Virus record (IMG/VR): IMGVR_UViG_3300024264_002980
Location: 1 to 32,642 of that record
Source: a virus
Direction: 5' to 3' (one strand)
DNA length: 32,642 bases
In this document: positions 20,664-27,584 of the stretch, in pieces
Numbering within the stretch: the stretch's first letter is position 1
Layout: the number at the start of each line of letters is the position of its first letter
The notes under the pieces: model-generated
What the model was told of the DNA's origin: nothing
The model's database searches: none
The model's input: only the letters and a program-made list of their open reading frames with translations
Program-made: the position numbers and the translations under genes

Positions 20664-21727
20664 ATTGCTACTAAGGGCTCTCCTGCTAGCTCTTCTTCTT
20701 CTTTTATAAAATTGTAAAAACCTAGTACGGCTACTTCTTTATGTTTAGCTTCTATATCAAAGTCTGCATACTGTAACATAGGCACATGATTTGCCATAAG
20801 TTCTTCATCCCAGAATACTTCTGAGTGAGCATTAGGCTTCATCCAATAGGCAGAATTTTCTGGAGGGAAAGATTGAGACACGTGAAATAAAGGTCTAACC
20901 CCTTTCCAAGATACTACAGCCTCTGCAAAGTACTCATGGGTATAAGTAATATGTTCTACATCCCTAATCTTCCTATTAACAGTTTTGCCTTCTAGTACAA
21001 CTTTTTCCGACTCTCTCATTCTATGGCATGCATAGTGGTGGGTGTCTAAACAACAGCGAATAGGTACACGCTTAGATAGCTCTATAGTATGTCTTATATC
21101 ATAACCATTAGGTTTATCTTCATTTTCTACAGTAAGACACTGTTGGGCGTAGTCAGATAGGTAATGAAAATTAGTAGCAAAACGCTTTATGCCGTCTTCG
21201 TGCTTTCCTCCATATAGACCCTGAAGATGAATATTCATTACAAAGTCTTTAGCAGGTAATCCCATCAAACTACCATATAGAGCATGATACTCTAAATCTT
21301 TAATAGAGTTTTCTACTACCTCAGCTTTGTTAGACGCTAGAACAGTATACTGTCCAGGGTGCACACTGAGTCTTACCTCATGTTTTTTTGCTAGTCTACC
21401 ACACTCTTCTAGTATAGCACAAATGTCATCCCAAATTTCTTCATACCAAGGCTTAGTAAAATCTAAAGTGTAGCAAGGAAAAAGATCTGAAGATATTCTC
21501 CAAGCTCTTAGATTTTTAGGTTGTGTAGGGAAATGATTTTTTAGCACAGATAAAAGCTGATTACAATTATGTAAAGCTTTTTGTTGCACTCTTTCTTTTC
21601 CGCCCTCTTTTAGAGCATAAGTTTTAGTAGTAGTTCCAAAATTGTAAGATTTAGCTTTTGCTTTATCATGGAACTGACAGCATTGAGAAATACGCCAGTC
21701 TTCACTAGTTTTATTGAAATACTCCAT
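20660..21727 (-). CDS. UV damage endonuclease UvdE-like
   Basis: A 355-residue TIM-barrel endonuclease. Family motifs in order: RISSDLFP (78-84), SVHPGQYTVL (121-130), NIHLQGLYGGK (165-175), ENEDKPNG (201-208), LDTHHY (228-232) and a later HVSQ segment. These supply the His, Glu and Asp residues that hold the metal cluster. UvdE nicks DNA 5' to UV photoproducts and other lesions, a short repair route useful to a phage in sunlit water. Full-length. It is driven by the promoter at 21753-21781 and coupled to the DUF3310-like gene. Confidence 0.88.
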   Translation of the reverse strand: MEYFNKTSEDWRISQCCQFHDKAKAKSYNFGTTTKTYALKEGGKERVQQKALHNCNQLLSVLKNHFPTQPKNLRAWRISSDLFPCYTLDFTKPWYEEIWDDICAILEECGRLAKKHEVRLSVHPGQYTVLASNKAEVVENSIKDLEYHALYGSLMGLPAKDFVMNIHLQGLYGGKHEDGIKRFATNFHYLSDYAQQCLTVENEDKPNGYDIRHTIELSKRVPIRCCLDTHHYACHRMRESEKVVLEGKTVNRKIRDVEHITYTHEYFAEAVVSWKGVRPLFHVSQSFPPENSAYWMKPNAHSEVFWDEELMANHVPMLQYADFDIEAKHKEVAVLGFYNFIKEEEELAGEPLVAI

Positions 21728-21752
21728 TGTAGATCCTATATGGTTATACTAT

Positions 21753-21781
21753 ATAATACTTAATAAAAAAGTAAGTGTCAA
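21753..21781 (-). promoter_or_regulatory. Sigma-70-like promoter for the UvdE gene
   Basis: Minus strand TTGACA (21781-21776), 17 bases, TATTAT (21758-21753), about 26 bases before the ATG at 21727. One of the best consensus promoters in the window, in a true intergenic gap. Confidence 0.7.
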
Positions 21782-21791
21782 ACTAATTGTA

Positions 21792-22145
21792 TCATTGAGA
21801 ATCCCCAGGAGACACTCTATAATTATCTTCTACGCTGTCTGGAGTACTAACTTCTAATATAGTACCCTCTTTTAAACATTCTAATTGATGGGGGCTACAA
21901 GGTTCATTATGCCAAGTATCTCCCTGTTTAATTTTTGTACTTATCTTAGATGCATCAAAAGTATTAATCCAATGAACTATAAACTCACCATCTAATACAT
22001 ACCAAGTCTCTTCTTTATCTTTATGAAAATGCATAGAAAACTTAGCACCCTCATTAAACTTCATTAATTTGCCACAATATTTATCATTTGTTGCCCAAAT
22101 AAGTTCGTGACCCCATCCTTTTTTTACAAAACCTTCAAGTCTCAT
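21792..22145 (-). CDS. Cupin, mannose-6-phosphate isomerase-like
   Basis: A 117-residue single cupin barrel: GWGHELIWA, FSMHFHKDKEETWYVLDGEF (His, His, Glu metal set) and SPHQLECL as the second cupin motif with its His. This resembles the C-terminal domain of type II mannose-6-phosphate isomerases. It would bind a metal and a phospho-sugar. It overlaps the kinase gene by 11 bases and ends the four-gene operon 21792-23663. Confidence 0.72.
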   Translation of the reverse strand: MRLEGFVKKGWGHELIWATNDKYCGKLMKFNEGAKFSMHFHKDKEETWYVLDGEFIVHWINTFDASKISTKIKQGDTWHNEPCSPHQLECLKEGTILEVSTPDSVEDNYRVSPGDSQ

Positions 22146-22929
22146 TAAAAGCCCTTTCTATATCTAGTTGATTTATAACATATGTTCCAAAGTGTTCTAC
22201 TGAATAAGATGCAAGTTTATTTGCTAAGTCTATAGAGTCATGAATAGAGTTAAAACTATTTAATACTGCAAGAGAAGATAAAAATACGTCTCCAGCCCCT
22301 GTAACATCATGAACTTTTACAGGAGAAGGCCTAGAGAATACACCTTCGCATACCGAACCTTTAGATCCTAAAGTTACTATTTTAGTAGAAGATAGAGGTA
22401 AGTTATAACTACTATTATCCTCATATTCATTTATTTTTATAATAGAATATGGAAAACAACTTAAGTCTTCTTTTTTAGTGTCTACATACACCTTATGTTT
22501 AAATTTTTCGCATACTAGTTTGGCCGTATCAGGTGTTAATAGCCCTTTACAGTAGTCAGAAATTATGACTACATCATAATCATTAGAACTCATTACTTTT
22601 ATATTATAGTCTATTAACGAGGATACAGAGTCGCCTATGTCTTCTCGTAGTAATTGTTGATTAGATTTTATATCTATAAATCTTCTTTTAATAATTTTAG
22701 ATCTATTAGTTATTAAATCTATGTTACCTACATTAAAAGCTTGAACATTATTTTTAACATTAGCAGCCATACCTTCTACAGTATTTAACTCTTTAAACTG
22801 TATAACAGGTACAGGAGCCTCTGGAGATATTCTAGTTACAGAACCTAGCCTGTACTCATCCAGACATGACTCACCTATTATTAATACTCTTAATGATGTT
22901 AGTTGTTGAGTATCTATTGTCTCGTTCAT
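22135..22929 (-). CDS. PfkB-family sugar kinase, HldE N-terminal (heptokinase) type
   Basis: A 264-residue ribokinase-fold protein. Near the N-terminus it has VTRISPEAPVPVIQF (31-45), a phrase diagnostic of the heptose-7-phosphate kinase domain of HldE/RfaE, and GMAANVKNN (53-61). The C-terminal PfkB motif DVTGAGDVFL has the catalytic base Asp214. Compared with HldE (about 320 for this domain) a stretch after the AANV helix is missing, so it is shortened. It would phosphorylate D-glycero-D-manno-heptose-7-phosphate or a similar sugar. With the adjacent nucleotidyltransferase it makes up a split HldE. Confidence 0.8.
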   Translation of the reverse strand: MNETIDTQQLTSLRVLIIGESCLDEYRLGSVTRISPEAPVPVIQFKELNTVEGMAANVKNNVQAFNVGNIDLITNRSKIIKRRFIDIKSNQQLLREDIGDSVSSLIDYNIKVMSSNDYDVVIISDYCKGLLTPDTAKLVCEKFKHKVYVDTKKEDLSCFPYSIIKINEYEDNSSYNLPLSSTKIVTLGSKGSVCEGVFSRPSPVKVHDVTGAGDVFLSSLAVLNSFNSIHDSIDLANKLASYSVEHFGTYVINQLDIERAFNET

Positions 22930-23269
22930 AAAATATAACTTTCTTTACAAAATCTTCGCCTACAATATTTTTGTACTTATATTCTTCTCCAATGACTAAT
23001 AAGTCAGCATTATAAGTATCAAATATAGAACATAAATCATCGTCAGAATCAAAAGATATTACCGACGTTACAGGTTTTAAAGCTCCTATAATTTTAGATC
23101 TAATGCCTAAAGTGTTTATAGGTCTACAAAAACCTTTATTTCTTCTTACCCTATCATCACTGTCTAAACATACTATTAGTCTATCACCTAATGTAGAGGC
23201 ATAGTTAAACAAATCTATATGTCCAGGATGTAAGATATCATAACATCCGTTAGTGAAAACTGTTATCAA
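22871..23269 (-). CDS. Nucleotidyltransferase, HldE C-terminal type, TTG start
   Basis: A 132-residue enzyme with TNGCYDILHPGHIDLF (His14, His17), LIVCLDSDDRVRRNKG (typical of RfaE-II: SDxSVxRxKG), and RYSTTNIIKSI as the second nucleotide motif. It would adenylylate heptose-1-phosphate to ADP-heptose in the HldE pathway. The start is TTG at 23269. It overlaps the kinase gene by 59 bases, and the kinase plus this gene are the two halves of HldE in reversed order. Confidence 0.8.
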   Translation of the reverse strand: MITVFTNGCYDILHPGHIDLFNYASTLGDRLIVCLDSDDRVRRNKGFCRPINTLGIRSKIIGALKPVTSVISFDSDDDLCSIFDTYNADLLVIGEEYKYKNIVGEDFVKKVIFYERDNRYSTTNIIKSINNR

Positions 23270-23663
23270 TGCTAAGTCCGTAAGCTTTATAGTTTATTGT
23301 TAATTCAGTATTTTTATAAATAGTATCTTTACTTATGATTAAATCATTCTCTGAATCATAATTAAGATTACAAGAAGTAGCGTGGTTTAAGTAAAATCTA
23401 AAGTCAATTGAATTATACCCTCTAGCAGGGATCTTTAATCCTTCATAAGATGTTTTAAATTTTTTAGCATACTCAAGTAGTACACTTTCATCTATTTTTT
23501 TTAGAATAGAGCTGTCTAAGGTGTCCCATGATATAGAAGAAAATACAATTATATTTTTGGGTATGTCTTTTAGAGCAAAAACACCTACACCATGTATTGG
23601 TGAAGGTGCTAAGGTACAAAAAACACTATTAAATGCCTCTGATATTAAATACTCTTTAGGCAT
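23250..23663 (-). CDS. SET-domain protein
   Basis: A 137-residue protein with SET-domain signatures: SPIHGVGVFALKDIPKN (21-37), the YLNHATSCNLNY segment with Asn93-His94, and ELTINYKAYG (120-129) with Tyr125. SET domains transfer methyl groups to lysine of proteins. Stand-alone SET proteins occur in bacteria and some phages; the target is unknown. It overlaps the nucleotidyltransferase gene by 20 bases at the head of the operon. Confidence 0.75.
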   Translation of the reverse strand: MPKEYLISEAFNSVFCTLAPSPIHGVGVFALKDIPKNIIVFSSISWDTLDSSILKKIDESVLLEYAKKFKTSYEGLKIPARGYNSIDFRFYLNHATSCNLNYDSENDLIISKDTIYKNTELTINYKAYGLSIDNSFH

Positions 23664-23973
23664 CTAAAGAATTATCTGTTAAAGATATTTCTATTACGTC
23701 AGAATAGTCTATCTCTTCTTCTAATGCTAGTGTTATAGTTACACTATCTGAGTCTTCTTCTAGTTGCGTCTCTACAGGGTCAGAGGAGTATTTCATATAA
23801 TCATATATAGCATCTATATTGTGAGATGCTAAAACTATTTTATTCTGAACCCACTCTTCTACGTCCATATTTTCTTTTATCATACTTAGTAATTCTTGAT
23901 TTTGTGCTATCATTTTTCTTACTTTAGCTTTAATCATTCTGGCTTCTTGGCCTTCACTATCTTTAATAATCAT
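23656..23973 (-). CDS. Hypothetical helical protein, 105 aa
   Basis: A product (MIIKDSEGQEARMIKAKVRK...) with a helical first half containing EEWVQNKIVLASHNIDAIYD and an acidic, Ser/Thr-rich end. Small proteins with this EEWVQxKI-type phrase are widespread in marine T4-like phages, near structural genes, but the function is not known. ATGA overlap with the gene upstream. Confidence 0.6.
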   Translation of the reverse strand: MIIKDSEGQEARMIKAKVRKMIAQNQELLSMIKENMDVEEWVQNKIVLASHNIDAIYDYMKYSSDPVETQLEEDSDSVTITLALEEEIDYSDVIEISLTDNSLDA

Positions 23974-24329
23974 TTTCTAGGTCCACCTTTTTTAGGAGAC
24001 TTCTTAGAGCCTCCAGATCCTGCCCATAGCTCTTTTCTAGCCCAATAATTAGCAGAAAACTTGTCATCTTTAGTTAGTCTTCCTGATTTATCTCTTATTC
24101 CTGCGCTTCTTTGTAAATAATTTTTTCTTGCATCTTCAGAATAATTATGCCCATAATCTTTATGACCAAATCTAACTACTTTTATGTCTTCTCCTTTTTT
24201 AGCTAAAACAACTTGTTTATGCTTAGAGGATGAAGTATTTCTTTTAGGCTTGTTGAATCCAGGATAGGTTTCTCCTCTGTATTCTAACTTGCCGCTAGGT
24301 AACCGTCTAGCATTTTTAGCTTTTGCCAT
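23970..24329 (-). CDS. Basic phage protein with FGHKDYGHNYSEDAR motif
   Basis: A 119-residue basic protein. The central VVRFGHKDYGHNYSEDARKN and the later ANYWARKELW phrase are seen in a group of small basic phage proteins found near structural genes, with a Gly/Lys/Ser-rich tail. They are unassigned. Ribosome site AAGGAG. Its basic nature suggests a role in virion DNA packing or assembly, by inference. Confidence 0.6.
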   Translation of the reverse strand: MAKAKNARRLPSGKLEYRGETYPGFNKPKRNTSSSKHKQVVLAKKGEDIKVVRFGHKDYGHNYSEDARKNYLQRSAGIRDKSGRLTKDDKFSANYWARKELWAGSGGSKKSPKKGGPRK

Positions 24330-24378
24330 AATTATCTCCTTATTTTATCATATATTAACATATATACCAAAATAATAG

Positions 24379-24657
24379 TTACTTTTCTAGGTATTTTAAT
24401 CTGTTATCTATATCGTCTATTTTTTTGATAAGACCTTTTGGTAGCTTTTGCTTCCAAGCGTCTTTTGGTTGCTCTAACCAAGTCCATCCTAATCTATCTA
24501 TTAGTAGATCTAACATTTTATCTATCTTAGCATATGTCCAAAGACCTAATTTAGTAGTGCTAACATAAGCTACAAATATAGCCCCAAACAGACTACCTGC
24601 TAAAGCAGTATAAATCCATAGTCTATCTGAGGCCATCTGTTGTATAATTTCTAACAT
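24379..24657 (-). CDS. Membrane protein, 92 aa, possible holin-type
   Basis: One hydrophobic span at residues 14-33 (IYTALAGSLFGAIFVAYVST), a WTYAKIDKMLDLL amphipathic helix, and a basic coiled end (IDDIDNRLKYLEK). Size and plan match small phage membrane proteins such as holins or their regulators, but there is no family-level evidence. Next to another small membrane protein. Confidence 0.55.
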   Translation of the reverse strand: MLEIIQQMASDRLWIYTALAGSLFGAIFVAYVSTTKLGLWTYAKIDKMLDLLIDRLGWTWLEQPKDAWKQKLPKGLIKKIDDIDNRLKYLEK

Positions 24658-24663
24658 AGTATA

Positions 24664-24831
24664 CTATTCACTTTTCCAAATAGTCCACAGTCCCCATGCT
24701 ATAGCTGCATAAGCTACTAGATCTATAGGCATCATAATCATTACTACCCCAGTTCCAACTAAGGCTATTCCGTCCCATGAAGTTCTTTCTTTAAGTTTTG
24801 ATTTAGTCCACGATAATATTTTACTAATCAT
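24664..24831 (-). CDS. Small membrane protein, 55 aa, holin-like
   Basis: The product starts MISKILSWTKSKLKERTSWD, then has two short hydrophobic stretches (IALVGTGVVMIMMP and LVAYAAIAWGLWTIW) separated by a Asp, a hairpin that could cross the membrane twice. Similar short two-span proteins act as holins in some phages. Excellent ribosome site AAGGAGAG. It stops 7 bases before the next gene, so the two form a pair. Confidence 0.6.
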   Translation of the reverse strand: MISKILSWTKSKLKERTSWDGIALVGTGVVMIMMPIDLVAYAAIAWGLWTIWKSE

Positions 24832-24842
24832 ATAAACTCTCC

Positions 24843-25070
24843 TTATTTTTTTGACTTTCTCTTTTTACCGGAAGAGGTCACAGACCATTTAACTTTTTTA
24901 CGGCCTTTTTTCTTAGCTGCTTCTTGTTTAGTTATTCTAGAAGCAACTGCTTTAGGTCTGCAGGCGGGATATTTTCTTTTATCTTTTTTGCCTGATCTTC
25001 CACAAGGTTTGCCTGTTTTAACATCAACCCATTCTTCAGAAAACCATTTACCTAACCCGCCTTTAGCCAC
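24843..25070 (-). CDS. Small basic protein, 75 aa, GTG start
   Basis: The start is GTG at 25070. The product (MAKGGLGKWFSEEWVDVKTG...) has a Trp-containing first part, a Cys pair (KPCGRSGKKDKRKYPACRPKA) and a basic tail ending KKRKSKK. The CxG...C plan is shared with small phage/virus proteins of unknown function. Part of a string of basic micro-proteins (24843-25598). Confidence 0.6.
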   Translation of the reverse strand: MAKGGLGKWFSEEWVDVKTGKPCGRSGKKDKRKYPACRPKAVASRITKQEAAKKKGRKKVKWSVTSSGKKRKSKK

Positions 25071-25239
25071 GTTTTTTTCTCACTTTATTGGTAGGAGCAC
25101 CTTTCCATTTACCGCCTTTAGACTTATACCATTTAGCCGCCCATGCATTAGCATATGCAGAAGGGTAAACGTTAAATTTCTTTTTTGCCTGAGTCTTAGC
25201 TCTAGACCAAAGACTAGGATTGGTAGGTGTTGCAGCCAT
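25063..25239 (-). CDS. Small basic protein, 58 aa
   Basis: The product MAATPTNPSLWSRAKTQ... VYPSAYANAWAAKWYKSKGG is a compact, aromatic and basic protein. The PSLWSRAK...FNVYPSAYANAWAxKWY pattern recurs in many aquatic phages and large viruses; function unknown. The stop overlaps the GTG start of the next gene, again indicating coupling. Too short for usual length cut-offs. Confidence 0.6.
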   Translation of the reverse strand: MAATPTNPSLWSRAKTQAKKKFNVYPSAYANAWAAKWYKSKGGKWKGAPTNKVRKKRG

Positions 25240-25242
25240 TAG

Positions 25243-25395
25243 TTACTTCTTGCCTTTCATTTTTTTAAGTATAGCTTTTTGAAGTGCTGGGGGCAGCTTT
25301 TTTTGAGCAGCAGTAAGTCCTTTTTTTGGTGCAGCTTTTTTAGCTGGTTTTTTACCTACTGTATATTTAGGGGCTTTTGTTTTCATTTTAGGCAT
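25243..25395 (-). CDS. Lys/Ala/Pro-rich basic peptide, 50 aa
   Basis: The product MPKMKTKAPKYTVGKKPAKK... is extremely rich in Lys, Ala and Pro, like a histone-tail or DNA-condensing peptide, with a short helix LPPALQKAILKKM. Ribosome site GGAGAAAATAAT. Possible DNA-binding or virion-packaged peptide; inferred from composition only. Confidence 0.58.
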   Translation of the reverse strand: MPKMKTKAPKYTVGKKPAKKAAPKKGLTAAQKKLPPALQKAILKKMKGKK

Positions 25396-25420
25396 ATTAT
25401 TTTCTCCTTTATAAGTATAA

Positions 25421-25462
25421 TTACTTCTTTCTTCCTTTACCTTTTTTACCGTAATGTGGCAT
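25421..25462 (-). CDS. Candidate micro-ORF, 13 aa (MPHYGKKGKGRKK)
   Basis: A 13-codon frame with an excellent site GGAGAAAATAAT eight bases before its ATG, in the same strand and spacing as its neighbours. Similar MPxYGKK-style mini-peptides appear in other phages. It could be a real basic micro-peptide or a remnant of a larger gene. Confidence 0.4.
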   Translation of the reverse strand: MPHYGKKGKGRKK

Positions 25463-25463
25463 A

Positions 25464-25598
25464 TTATTTTCTCCTTTTTTTACCTTTATAACCGTTTGCA
25501 TAAGCGGCTCTAGCTTGCTTAGTTGCAGCTTTTTTAGTTTTGTAAACTTTTCCAGTGGTTCCCCACTTATAACCGCCTTTTACTTTTTTTACGGGCAT
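25464..25598 (-). CDS. Small basic protein, 44 aa
   Basis: The product MPVKKVKGGYKWGTTGKVYK... has a KxGGYxWGxxGKxYxT pattern typical of a class of 45-60 residue phage proteins, then a helix KAATKQARAAYANGYK. Function unknown. The GGAG in its last codons serves as ribosome site for the micro-ORF. Confidence 0.6.
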   Translation of the reverse strand: MPVKKVKGGYKWGTTGKVYKTKKAATKQARAAYANGYKGKKRRK

Positions 25599-25608
25599 AA
25601 AAATCTCC

Positions 25609-25770
25609 TTAAATAGAGTATGCTTCTCCTGGATTATCGGGCCAAAAGCTCTTCTCGTTAGCAGAACATTTACAACTTATACATACATCATTTTTACACT
25701 CAGAACAATCAGGAGAATAACAGTGGCATCTATGCCCGCAAGACTTACAATATCTTTCTTTACTTATCAT
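25609..25770 (-). CDS. Cys-rich zinc-ribbon-like small protein, 53 aa
   Basis: The product MISKERYCKSCGHRCHCYSPDC... has nine Cys, in CxxC, CxC and CxxC arrangements, with one His. This predicts two zinc sites and a compact zinc ribbon that could bind nucleic acid or protein. Its ATG overlaps the stop of the upstream gene as TAATG. Too short for most gene callers. Confidence 0.6.
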   Translation of the reverse strand: MISKERYCKSCGHRCHCYSPDCSECKNDVCISCKCSANEKSFWPDNPGEAYSI

Positions 25771-25958
25771 TACTCTTCTCCTGTATAAAAATAGCTATCG
25801 TATATACCATTAAATGCAGCATACATTTTGGGAGTTATTTGAGGATAATCCCTTTGAGCCTTTTTAATACTAACTATTAACGACCTCTCTCGGGGCAATA
25901 GACTCAAGGCTTCCAGCTCTAAAAGTTTTTTTAATGGGATACGACGTTTCTTCTGCAT
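25770..25958 (-). CDS. Small phage protein overlapping the phoH 3' end, 62 aa
   Basis: The product (MQKKRRIPLKKLLELEALSL...) overlaps phoH by 89 bases in another frame. Residues about 20-58 (LPRERSLIVSIKKAQRDYPQITPKM... FNGIYDSYF) look like a common small phage family with a LTxKQxxxLxxIYxxY end. The exact start is uncertain because of the overlap; an internal Met would give a very short protein. Confidence 0.5.
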   Translation of the reverse strand: MQKKRRIPLKKLLELEALSLLPRERSLIVSIKKAQRDYPQITPKMYAAFNGIYDSYFYTGEE

Positions 25959-26559
25959 ATAAATATCTCATAATTTCTTTGACTAAAGGGCTTCTTACAA
26001 CGTGATCACTAGTAAAAGTAAGAAAAGCTACTAACTCTGAGGGGCTTAGTTTTGAGGATGCCCAGTTTAATCCATTTTCTCTAGTAGGTAAATCTGATTG
26101 TAATAAGTCTCCTGTTACACAACACTTAATATTTCTGCCAAATCTAGTTAAAAACATACTCATCTGTTTTTGAGTAGTATTCTGAGCTTCATCAAGTATT
26201 ATAAAAGAGTTAGAAAAAGTTCTTCCTCTCATATAAGCTAAAGGAACTGCCTCTATAACATTATTAGCAACCATCCTTTTTATTTCTTTAGGATTATAGA
26301 TCTCTGATAATACTCCTAGTATAGGGTCCATAAAAGGATTTATTTTTTCTTCTAAAGTTCCAGGTAAAAAACCTATATCTTCTGTAGCTACAACCGGTCT
26401 TGTTATAATAATTTTTTCAATAAGACCTCTTTCTAAAAAATTTAAAGCTGAGTTACATGCTACATAAGTTTTCCCAGTACCCGCGGCGCCTGTTAAAAAT
26501 AGTAAGTCATATTTTTCTATCAGACGATAGTATTCTTGTTGTTTTAAAGAGTTCTTAAT
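25870..26559 (-). CDS. phoH: PhoH-like ATPase, probable ATT start codon
   Basis: A P-loop ATPase of the PhoH family. The Walker A motif GAAGTGKT lies about 24 residues from the start and the Walker B FIILDEAQN in the middle, followed by VTGDLLQSDLP. The frame has no ATG, GTG or TTG between its upstream stops (TAG TAA near 26629) and the Walker motif. I place the start at ATT, 26559, because AAGGAA lies seven bases upstream and the N-terminus then has the family's usual length; CTG at 26523 is an alternative. The true 229-residue protein is longer than the ATG-based reading. PhoH is common in marine phages; its exact function is unclear, with proposed roles in RNA metabolism or phosphate stress. 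Confidence 0.88.
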   Translation of the reverse strand: MKNSLKQQEYYRLIEKYDLLFLTGAAGTGKTYVACNSALNFLERGLIEKIIITRPVVATEDIGFLPGTLEEKINPFMDPILGVLSEIYNPKEIKRMVANNVIEAVPLAYMRGRTFSNSFIILDEAQNTTQKQMSMFLTRFGRNIKCCVTGDLLQSDLPTRENGLNWASSKLSPSELVAFLTFTSDHVVRSPLVKEIMRYLYAEETSYPIKKTFRAGSLESIAPREVVNS

Positions 26560-26560
26560 A

Positions 26561-27247
26561 TTAACTTCCTTTCTGTTGACTATAAAAAGATCTAACTCTA
26601 TATTTAAGCTCAGGTATAAAATTTACTACCTTACCTGTAAAACATTGAGATTCTTTTTCATCTACTCCAATAACTATTGAAAAATTATTTATAGCAGTGT
26701 TAAATAAATAATTATGTGCAACAGCATATGCAGTAGCTTGTATATAGTAGTTTTTTATTTGAGAGGTGTATTTTTTCTTTTTTGAGGTTTTAAAATCTAT
26801 TATAGATAGTACACCATTCCATAATCCAATGCCATCTACTCTTCCGGCAAATTTTAGTTTGGGATGCCATAGAGGTATTTCTTGAGCATAGGGAGTAAAG
26901 TTATTTCTATCACACTCTTTTATAATGTCTCTAGCAGGTTGTTTAATTTTTCTTGGCTCTTTAGAAAGGCCAGAAGATACAAACCAGTCGCTAAAAACTC
27001 TATCTTCTTGTAAGTAGTACTGCTCTATGTAGTCGTGTACTGCAGTCCCTCTATCAGTAGCTTCTTTAGATATTCTATTAGCTTCTTCTTCGCCTACTCT
27101 TTCTCTCCACTTATGTAAAAAAGAATTATTCGAAGTTGCTCCTAAAATAGTAGTTATACTAGGGTACTCACCATCAGGAGTTTTGTACACTCTTCCAGAC
27201 TCTCTATCTATATTATACGCTTCTAAACACTTTTCATAGTTAAACAA
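26561..27247 (-). CDS. PD-(D/E)XK nuclease, RecB/MGME1-like
   Basis: A 228-residue nuclease. N-terminal YPSITTILGAT is a usual start for this phage family. Core motifs: GTAVHDYIE (68-75) with His71, FAGRVDGIG with Asp138, IIDFKTSKK with Asp151 and Lys153, and YYIQATAYA with Gln170. These are the full RecB-like catalytic set. It cuts single- or double-stranded DNA ends, probably in recombination, replication or host DNA breakdown. It ends one base before the phoH start and overlaps the upstream gene by 8 bases. Confidence 0.85.
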   Translation of the reverse strand: MFNYEKCLEAYNIDRESGRVYKTPDGEYPSITTILGATSNNSFLHKWRERVGEEEANRISKEATDRGTAVHDYIEQYYLQEDRVFSDWFVSSGLSKEPRKIKQPARDIIKECDRNNFTPYAQEIPLWHPKLKFAGRVDGIGLWNGVLSIIDFKTSKKKKYTSQIKNYYIQATAYAVAHNYLFNTAINNFSIVIGVDEKESQCFTGKVVNFIPELKYRVRSFYSQQKGS

Positions 27248-27584
27248 TTTTAAAACTTTCTCGTAACGTATTAGGTTTTTCTCGTAAGAAGTTATCTTCT
27301 TTAAGTTCTGTCATCCATTGTTGCCATAGTTTTTGAGCTTTAGTAACATCTTCGTCTGATTTAGCCGGTAAATCGATGTCATTTATAGTGCTCAGAAATG
27401 CAGAAGCTAAAAACAAGTTAGCTGAACCTATTTCTCTAGATTCTAGTTCTTCTTCATCAGCTTTAATAGGTCTAGGCTCTACTAACTCTAAATTGCTTTC
27501 TTGAATATCCATGTTATCCTCGTTATAAACATCCATAGGAGGACTAGATAATAGATATTTTAATAACTCTTTTTCTTTAGTCAT
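27240..27584 (-). CDS. Acidic hypothetical protein, 114 aa
   Basis: A Glu/Asp-rich product (MTKEKELLKYLLSSPP...) with a short central helix (GSANLFLASAFLSTI) and a helical end (DVTKAQKLWQQWM). No family recognised. Overlaps both neighbours by 4-8 bases. It may be an accessory of the nuclease. Confidence 0.6.
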   Translation of the reverse strand: MTKEKELLKYLLSSPPMDVYNEDNMDIQESNLELVEPRPIKADEEELESREIGSANLFLASAFLSTINDIDLPAKSDEDVTKAQKLWQQWMTELKEDNFLREKPNTLRESFKIV

